From: Marilutibacter aestuarii
GTDB taxonomy: Bacteria; Pseudomonadota; Gammaproteobacteria; Xanthomonadales; Xanthomonadaceae
DNA length: 57,617 nucleotides
Reading direction: 5' to 3'
Assembly (NCBI RefSeq): GCF_006546775.1
Contig: NZ_VICE01000090.1
Location: 1-57,617 of the forward strand
The translations under genes were made by a program, and so were the position numbers. Positions 52,460 to 57,617 of this stretch are shown here, one piece after another. Each line of letters starts with the position of its first letter. The stretch's first letter is position 1. The notes under the pieces were generated by a model. It saw only the letters and a program-made list of their open reading frames with translations. It ran no database searches and was not told where the DNA came from.

Positions 52460-53623
52460 ATGGCCCTGCAGCCCTACGACCTGTTCGACGTCCGATCCCT
52501 GCTGACCGAGGAGGAGCGCGCGGTACAGGACACGGTGGCGCGCTTCACCGACGAGCGGGTGCTGCCGATCATCGGTGACGCCTTCGACCAGGCACGCTTC
52601 CCCCGGGAGCTCGTCGCGGAGATCGCGGAACTGGGCCTGCTGGGGTCCTCGCTGCCGGAAGAATACGGTTGCGCCGGCCTCAACGCCGTCAGTTACGGCC
52701 TGATCTGCCAGGAACTCGAGCGCGGCGACTCGGGCATCCGCAGCTTCGTTTCGGTGCAGTCCTCGCTGTGCATGTACCCCATCTACGCCTACGGCTCGGA
52801 GGAGCAGCGAAAGCGCTGGCTGCCCGACATGGCCGCGGGCAAGGTCATCGGCTGCTTCGGCCTGACCGAACCCCACGGCGGTTCCGACCCGGCCAACATG
52901 AAGACCCAGGCCAAGCGCGACGGCGACGACTGGATCCTCAACGGCTCCAAGATGTGGATCACCAACGGCAACCTGGCCGACATCGCGATCGTCTGGGCGC
53001 AGACGGAGGACGGCATCCAGGGCTTCGTCGTCGAGAAGGGCATGGCCGGGTTCGCCGCGCAGGAGATCAAGCACAAGATGAGCCTGCGCGCCTCGGTGAC
53101 CAGCTCGTTGTTCTTCGACAACGTCCGCGTACCCGACGCCAACCGGCTGCCCAACGTCAAGGGCCTCAAGGGCCCGCTCGGCTGCCTGACGCAGGCACGC
53201 TACGGCATCACCTGGGGCCCGATCGGCGCGGCGATCGCCTGCCTGGACGAAGCGCTCAATTACTCAAAGGAGCGCATCCTGTTCGACCGGCCGGTCGCGG
53301 CCACGCAGAGCGCGCAGATCAAGCTCGCCGAGATGGCGCGGCGGATCACCCTGGCGCAGTTGCTCGTCCTGCAGCTGGGACGCCTCAAGGACTCGGGCAC
53401 CATGCAGCCGCAGCAGGTGTCGCTGGCGAAGTGGAACAACTGCCGCATGGCCATCGACATCGCGCGCGAATGCCGCGACCTGCTCGGCGGCGCCGGCATC
53501 ACCACCGAGCACTCGGCGATCCGCCACGCCCTGAACCTGGAGTCGGTGATCACCTACGAGGGCACCGAAACCGTTCACCAGCTGGTCATCGGCCGCGAGC
53601 TCACCGGCATCAGCGCGTTCTGA
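52460..53623 (+). CDS. gcdH: Glutaryl-CoA dehydrogenase family acyl-CoA dehydrogenase
   Basis: 387 residues. FAD-dependent oxidation of an acyl-CoA; in GcdH, oxidation and decarboxylation of glutaryl-CoA to crotonyl-CoA in lysine/tryptophan breakdown. Seen: CFGLTEPHGGSDP, ARYGITWGPIGAA, LLGGAGI and the C-terminal YEGTETVHQLVIGRELTGISAF pattern with candidate catalytic Glu367. The ARYGI and final GITGI/SAF-type ending favour GcdH over short-chain acyl-CoA dehydrogenases. No glutarate genes are adjacent, so substrate is from sequence only. The ATG at 52460 has no strong ribosome-binding site. Confidence 0.9.
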   Translation: MALQPYDLFDVRSLLTEEERAVQDTVARFTDERVLPIIGDAFDQARFPRELVAEIAELGLLGSSLPEEYGCAGLNAVSYGLICQELERGDSGIRSFVSVQSSLCMYPIYAYGSEEQRKRWLPDMAAGKVIGCFGLTEPHGGSDPANMKTQAKRDGDDWILNGSKMWITNGNLADIAIVWAQTEDGIQGFVVEKGMAGFAAQEIKHKMSLRASVTSSLFFDNVRVPDANRLPNVKGLKGPLGCLTQARYGITWGPIGAAIACLDEALNYSKERILFDRPVAATQSAQIKLAEMARRITLAQLLVLQLGRLKDSGTMQPQQVSLAKWNNCRMAIDIARECRDLLGGAGITTEHSAIRHALNLESVITYEGTETVHQLVIGRELTGISAF

Positions 53624-53669
53624 CCGCGCGCGTCGGCGCGGCGGCACGCTTGGGATGGGAGGATTGGAC

Positions 53670-54230
53670 GTGGCATTGGAGATTGGCGGCGCGCCGGTCA
53701 TCGAGACCGGGCGCCTGGTCCTGCGCTTGCCGCAGGCCGGGGATTTCGAGCGCTATGCCGAGCTGTTCGGCGACGAGAGCGCCCGCCACATCGGCGGGCC
53801 GCTGTCGCGGGGCGACGCGTGGCGGCGCTTCCTGCAGATGCCCGGGGCCTGGATGCTCCAGGGCTTCGGGATGTTCTCGGTGGTCGAGAAGGCCAGCGGG
53901 CGCTGGGTCGGCCAGGCCGGGCCGTGGCAGCCTGACGGCTGGCCCGGCACCGAGGTCGGCTATGCCTTCCATCCCGATGCCCGTGGCCGTGGCTACGCGA
54001 CCGAAGCCTGCGAGGCGGCGATCGACTGGGCCTTCGACACCCTGGGCTGGACCGAAGTGATCCACTGCATCGCCCCGGCGAACACCGCATCGCAGCAGGT
54101 CGCGGTTCGATTGGGGTCTACCCGCCTGGGCAAGGCGGCGCTGCCTCCGCCGCTGGACACGCACGAGGCCGACCTGTGGGGGCAGAGCCGCGAGGCCTGG
54201 CGCGCCCGCCGCGCGGAGTCGTCGCGGTGA
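53670..54230 (+). CDS. GNAT family N-acetyltransferase (RimJ/RimL-like)
   Basis: 186 residues with GTG start. Early strand ETGRLVLRLPQAGDF and acetyl-CoA site HPDARGRGYATEACEAAIDW (about 105-124, R/QxxGxG/A pattern), then ANTASQQVAVRLG; this is the layout of RimJ/RimL-type acetyltransferases. Substrate unknown. GGAGG 7 bases before the GTG at 53670 decides the start over the in-frame ATG at 53655. The stop overlaps the GTG of the next gene (GTGA), so translation is coupled with the GST. Confidence 0.9.
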   Translation: MALEIGGAPVIETGRLVLRLPQAGDFERYAELFGDESARHIGGPLSRGDAWRRFLQMPGAWMLQGFGMFSVVEKASGRWVGQAGPWQPDGWPGTEVGYAFHPDARGRGYATEACEAAIDWAFDTLGWTEVIHCIAPANTASQQVAVRLGSTRLGKAALPPPLDTHEADLWGQSREAWRARRAESSR

Positions 54231-54877
54231 TCACCATCCACGGCTTCTCGCCCTCGGGCAACTGCCACAAGCTGCGCCTGTTGCTCACGCAGTTGGACCG
54301 CCCGTATCGCTGGGTCGAGACCGACAGCGCGAACGGGCAGACGCGCACGCCCGCCTACCTGGCGAAGAACCCCAATGGCAAGGTGCCGATGCTCGAGCTC
54401 GAGGACGGGCGCGTCCTCGTCGAGTCCAACGCCATCCTGCACTGGCTGGCGGACGGCACCGCGTTCCTGCCCGACGACCCGTGGCAGCGCGCGCAGGCAC
54501 TGAGCTGGATGTTCTTCGAACAGTACAGCCATGAGCCCTATGTCGCCGTGGCACGCTTCATCTGCGGCTGGACCGAACTGGACTCGCCCCGGCGCGCCGA
54601 GCTTCCCGGGCTCCGCCGCCGCGCCCACGAGGCGCTTTCGGTGATGGAGCGGCACCTGGCCGGGCAGGACTGGTTCACCGGTCCGGCGTACGGGATCGCC
54701 GACATCGCCCTGCACGCGTATACCCACGTGGCGGGCGAGGGTGGCATCGCGCTGTCGCCGTACCCCGCCATCGAAGCCTGGTGCGATCGCGTGCGCGCGA
54801 CGCCCGGTTTCGTCCCCATGCCCGCGCCCGACGCGCGTGCCGCCGAGCGTATCGCGCGCTCCCTGGCGGCCGGCTGA
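54227..54877 (+). CDS. Glutathione S-transferase family protein (second copy)
   Basis: 216 residues, GTG start. Thioredoxin-fold half with ITIHGFSPSGNCHKLRLLL, NPNGKVPMLEL and LVESNAIL (about 1-78), then an all-helical half (about 85-216). Candidate catalytic residue Ser8/Ser10 in GFSPSGN. It differs clearly from the GST at 44352. The start overlaps the upstream GNAT stop by 4 bases. Followed after 50 bases by the fused E1 gene, so a three-gene transcript is likely. Substrate unknown. Confidence 0.92.
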   Translation: MITIHGFSPSGNCHKLRLLLTQLDRPYRWVETDSANGQTRTPAYLAKNPNGKVPMLELEDGRVLVESNAILHWLADGTAFLPDDPWQRAQALSWMFFEQYSHEPYVAVARFICGWTELDSPRRAELPGLRRRAHEALSVMERHLAGQDWFTGPAYGIADIALHAYTHVAGEGGIALSPYPAIEAWCDRVRATPGFVPMPAPDARAAERIARSLAAG

Positions 54878-54927
54878 CCCTTCGAATCCAAGTGCCCCGC
54901 GACCCGTGGGGCGGAGCCCATCCATCC

Positions 54928-57198
54928 ATGTTCGCCACTGTTCCCGATCCGATACCCGCCCGCATGAAGGGCCTCAACCGTGCCGAGATCTGCGACGTCA
55001 ACTTCACCGAGTTCGTGAAGGCCTGGCAGGGCCATCGCGATGCCGCGCCCGCGCCCGGCGAGGCGATCCTGCCCCACAGCGCACTCGACGCCCGGGGCTT
55101 TCGCGAGCTGTTCGAGTCGCAGCTGGTCAGCCGCCACCTGGACCTGATGGCACGCGTGCTGCGCGTGCAGAACAAGGTCTTCTACACCATCGGCTCGTCC
55201 GGCCACGAAGGCAACGCGATGGTCGCGCGGCTTGCGCGGCACACCGATCCGGCGTTCCTGCACTACCGCTCGGGCGGTTTCATGGCCGAGCGCTTCCGCA
55301 AGCTGCCGGGCATGGACCCGGTGATGGACTCGGCGCTGTCGTTCGCCGCCAGCAAGGACGACCCGGCCAGCGGCGGCCGCCACAAGGTCTGGGGCAGCAA
55401 GCCGCTGTGGGTGCTGCCGCAGACCTCGACCATCGCCTCGCACCTGCCCAAGGCCCTGGGCACCGCGATCGCGATCGAGGCCGGCCGCCGCCTCGGCCAC
55501 GCCTTGCCGGTGCCGGACGACAGCATCGCGATCTGCTCCTTCGGCGACGCCTCGGCCAACCATGCCACCGCGCAGACGGCGTTCAATGCCGCGGCGTGGA
55601 CCGCATACCAGAAGCTGCCCGCGCCGGTGCTGTTCGTCTGCGAGGACAACGGGATCGGCATCTCGGTCAAGACGCCCGGCGGCTGGATCGGCAACCGCTT
55701 CAGCCGCATGGACGGGCTGGACTACTTCGCCGCCGATGGCCTCGACCTGGCCGCGGGCTACGGCGACGTCCAGCGCGCCGTCGAGCATTGCCGGAAGACC
55801 CGCCGCCCCACTTTCCTGCACCTGCGCACCCAGCGGCTGATGGGCCACGCCGGCACCGACTTCGAGATCGAGTGGCGCTCGATCGACGAGTTGTGCCGGG
55901 TGGAGGCGGGCGATCCGCTGCTGCGCTCGGCGGCGATCGCGCTCGAGTCGGGCCTGATGTCGAAGGACGAGGTGCTGGCGCTGTACGAAGCCACCCGGCG
56001 GCGCTGCTTCGCCGCGGCCGGGGAAGCCGATCGCCGGCCCAAGCTCGAGCGCCTGGACGAGGTGGTCGCCCCGCTGGCCCCGTTCTCGCCGGCGGCGGTG
56101 ATGGCCGAGGCGCGGCGGAAGGGCGAGCCCGAACGCCGCGAGGCCGTGTTCGGGGGCGAGTCGCGCCTGCCCGAACGGCAGGCGCCACGCCACATGGCGA
56201 TCCAGATCAACAACGCCCTGCACGACGTCTTCGCCAAGTATCCCGAGACCTTGCTGTTCGGCGAGGACGTCGCGCAGAAGGGCGGCGTCTACACCGTCAC
56301 CAAGGGCCTGCAGAAGGCCTTCGGTCCGCGCCGGGTGTTCAACACGCTGCTCGACGAGACGATGATCCTGGGCATGGCGCAGGGCTTCGCCAACATGGGC
56401 ATGCTGCCGATCCCCGAGATCCAGTACCTGGCCTACTTCCACAACGCCTGCGACCAGATCCGCGGCGAGGCGGCCAGCCTGCAGTTCTTCAGCAACAACC
56501 AGTACGCCAACCCGATGGTCGTGCGCGTGGCCGGCCTGGGCTACCAGCGCGGCTTCGGCGGCCACTTCCACAACGACAACTCGATCACTGCGCTGCGCGA
56601 CATCCCCGGCCTGGTGGTCGGCTGTCCCTCGCGCGGCGACGACGCGGCGACCATGCTGCGCACGCTGGTGGCGCTGTCGAAGGTCGACGGGCGGGTCTCG
56701 ATCTTCCTCGAGCCGATCGCGCTGTACATGACCAAGGACCTGCATGAGCCCGGCGATGGCGGTTGGTTGACCGCGTACCCGCCGCCCGGCGAGGCGATGG
56801 TACTGGGCGAGGGCCGCGTGTATGGAGAAGGCCATGACGACCTGGTCGTGTTCACCTACGGCAACGGCGTCCCGATGAGCCTGCGCGCCGCGCGCACGAT
56901 CGAGGCCGCGCACGGTTGGAAGTGCCGGGTGGTCGACCTGCGCTGGCTGGTGCCGCTCAACGTGGACTACATCCGCGAACAGGCGCGCAGCGCCAAGCGG
57001 ATCCTGGTCGTCGACGAAGGGCGCCGCAGCGGCGGCGTGGGCGAGGGCATCGTCACGGCGATCATCGAGGGCGGTTTCGGCGCGCGTCCCTATGGACGTG
57101 TGGCCGGTGCGGACACCTTCACTCCGCTTGCCGGCGCTGCGTTCGCGGTCATTCCCTCGGAAGAAGCGATCGTCGAAGCGGCCGCCGCGCTGGCCTGA
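54928..57198 (+). CDS. Fused alpha/beta 2-oxoacid dehydrogenase E1 component
   Basis: 756 residues: an alpha-type E1 half (about 45-400) joined to a beta-type half (about 423-756). Thiamine pyrophosphate motif in the alpha half reads GDASANHATAQTAFN (206-220): the usual third Gly of GDG is Ala208 and the following Glu-Gly is His-Ala, but spacing to Asn220 is kept. The beta half has EDVAQKGGVYTVTKGLQ, GMAQGFANMGM and the PSRGDDAATMLR region. Most such complexes have separate subunits. Substrate (pyruvate, branched-chain or other) is not decided; no E2 or E3 gene is in the window. An alternative start is ATG 54964. A GGAG lies 11 bases before 54928. Confidence 0.9.
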   Translation: MFATVPDPIPARMKGLNRAEICDVNFTEFVKAWQGHRDAAPAPGEAILPHSALDARGFRELFESQLVSRHLDLMARVLRVQNKVFYTIGSSGHEGNAMVARLARHTDPAFLHYRSGGFMAERFRKLPGMDPVMDSALSFAASKDDPASGGRHKVWGSKPLWVLPQTSTIASHLPKALGTAIAIEAGRRLGHALPVPDDSIAICSFGDASANHATAQTAFNAAAWTAYQKLPAPVLFVCEDNGIGISVKTPGGWIGNRFSRMDGLDYFAADGLDLAAGYGDVQRAVEHCRKTRRPTFLHLRTQRLMGHAGTDFEIEWRSIDELCRVEAGDPLLRSAAIALESGLMSKDEVLALYEATRRRCFAAAGEADRRPKLERLDEVVAPLAPFSPAAVMAEARRKGEPERREAVFGGESRLPERQAPRHMAIQINNALHDVFAKYPETLLFGEDVAQKGGVYTVTKGLQKAFGPRRVFNTLLDETMILGMAQGFANMGMLPIPEIQYLAYFHNACDQIRGEAASLQFFSNNQYANPMVVRVAGLGYQRGFGGHFHNDNSITALRDIPGLVVGCPSRGDDAATMLRTLVALSKVDGRVSIFLEPIALYMTKDLHEPGDGGWLTAYPPPGEAMVLGEGRVYGEGHDDLVVFTYGNGVPMSLRAARTIEAAHGWKCRVVDLRWLVPLNVDYIREQARSAKRILVVDEGRRSGGVGEGIVTAIIEGGFGARPYGRVAGADTFTPLAGAAFAVIPSEEAIVEAAAALA

Positions 57199-57211
57199 TC
57201 GGGGCCGGGCG

Positions 57212-57617
57212 TCAGCGCCCGAGGCCGTCCCGCAGCGGCAGCGGTTCGAGCTCGAGCGTGCCCACGCGCACGCGCGGCGCCGGCCCGCCGTCCAGCGGCA
57301 CCACGGCAAGGCAGGTCAGACCGTCACTGGATACCGAGACCACGGTGCCGGTCTCGCGTTCGCCATCGCCGACCGCGGCGCCGACGGCCACCGCCGTCCC
57401 GGCACGATACCCGGCCAGGCCGCGCTTGGCCTTGCCCAGGAAGTGGGTACGGGCCACGATCTCCTGGCCCGGGTAGCAGCCTTTCTTCACGCTGAAGGCG
57501 CGCAGTCGCTCGAGCGACAGCTGCTGCGGCGTCCACTGGCCCGACTGCGAGGCGTCCAGGCGCGGCAGGCCATGGGCCAGGTCGGCGTCGCGCCAGGCTG
57601 CCGTGGCGTCTCCGGCC
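57212..57617 (-). CDS. ygfZ: YgfZ/GcvT-like folate-binding protein, 5' part outside window
   Basis: Partial: the C-terminal 134 or so codons are present and the reading frame is open at the right edge. The hallmark KGCYPGQE is seen (KKGCYPGQEIVAR), the YgfZ signature with its conserved Cys. YgfZ assists repair or assembly of some iron-sulfur enzymes with tetrahydrofolate. An internal Met before KKG is not a start, because the frame continues upstream with family-like residues (LAHGLPRLDASQ, then QQLSLERLRAFSV). It is convergent with the E1 gene, 13 bases apart. Confidence 0.93.
   Translation of the reverse strand, partial: AGDATAAWRDADLAHGLPRLDASQSGQWTPQQLSLERLRAFSVKKGCYPGQEIVARTHFLGKAKRGLAGYRAGTAVAVGAAVGDGERETGTVVSVSSDGLTCLAVVPLDGGPAPRVRVGTLELEPLPLRDGLGR

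Noticed and set aside
1-57617. tRNA, rRNA, CRISPR arrays, insertion sequences, prophage or integration sites
   Set aside because: None was seen: no tRNA-like cloverleaf at gene ends, no regular repeat-spacer pattern, and no transposase or integrase motif in any real gene.

Overview
This is a G+C-rich (about 70% by eye), gene-dense stretch of bacterial chromosome. It has short intergenic gaps and no RNA genes, insertion sequences, phage genes or CRISPR that I can see. The gene set fits Xanthomonadaceae/Lysobacteraceae (a Lysobacter-, Luteimonas- or Xanthomonas-like gammaproteobacterium): a TonB-dependent receptor with an oar/FecA-like plug, a giant cyclic-glucan synthase, many secreted peptidases and lipoproteins, DUF6116, glycine-zipper proteins and TANAAT -10 boxes. 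The genus is inference. Almost all long ORFs antisense to the genes below are shadows caused by high G+C.

Layout. 1-8963: a DEAD-box RNA helicase cut by the window start, a membrane protein with a degenerate GGDEF domain, the AMPylase SelO, a lipoprotein, the ABC-F protein Uup with the RNA cyclic phosphodiesterase ThpR, and a three-domain lipoprotein. 9040-13528: a secreted M14 carboxypeptidase divergent from a POT peptide transporter coupled to a rhomboid protease, then a 65-residue protein. 13858-17927: a small GNAT protein, a DUF4163/DUF3298 lipoprotein, cyclopropane-fatty-acid synthase and a glycerophosphodiesterase. 17899-27600: a sirtuin and the 2907-residue cyclic beta-glucan synthase (NdvB type). 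27753-35999: a periplasmic M3 dipeptidyl carboxypeptidase, a DUF1223 thioredoxin-like protein, a secreted amidohydrolase and a TonB receptor.

36127-44987: a redox and stress block with glutathione peroxidase, a TlpA-like thioredoxin, ferredoxin-NADP reductase, an ABC exporter, an ECF41-type sigma factor with its AhpD-like partner, a TRIC-type channel, class I fumarase and a glutathione S-transferase. 44996-47706: a minus-strand run of a DUF456 membrane protein, outer-membrane phospholipase A and a patatin phospholipase. 47935-52275: cold-shock protein, two glycine-zipper envelope proteins, a CxxCH haem-binding-like protein, TcdA, TatD and DUF6116. 52460-57617: glutaryl-CoA dehydrogenase, GNAT, a second GST, a fused two-subunit 2-oxoacid dehydrogenase E1 and a truncated YgfZ.

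The strongest regulatory signal is in the sigma-factor locus (40554-42017). The sigma factor has the three hallmark motifs of ECF41 proteins (WLPEP, DGGGK, NPVKL). Both it and the downstream carboxymuconolactone-decarboxylase-like gene are preceded by TGTCACG-N16-CGTC, the motif reported for ECF41 promoters, so the locus looks autoregulated. The other main points are a GGDEF-degenerate protein that keeps an RxxD inhibitory-site pattern, a YbaY-MliC-COG3650 fusion lipoprotein, a heptad-phased inverted repeat at 38531-38594, and a set of TANAAT boxes lying unusually close to start codons. I did not find a clearly new multi-gene system; the window is mostly core genome with several unusual single genes.
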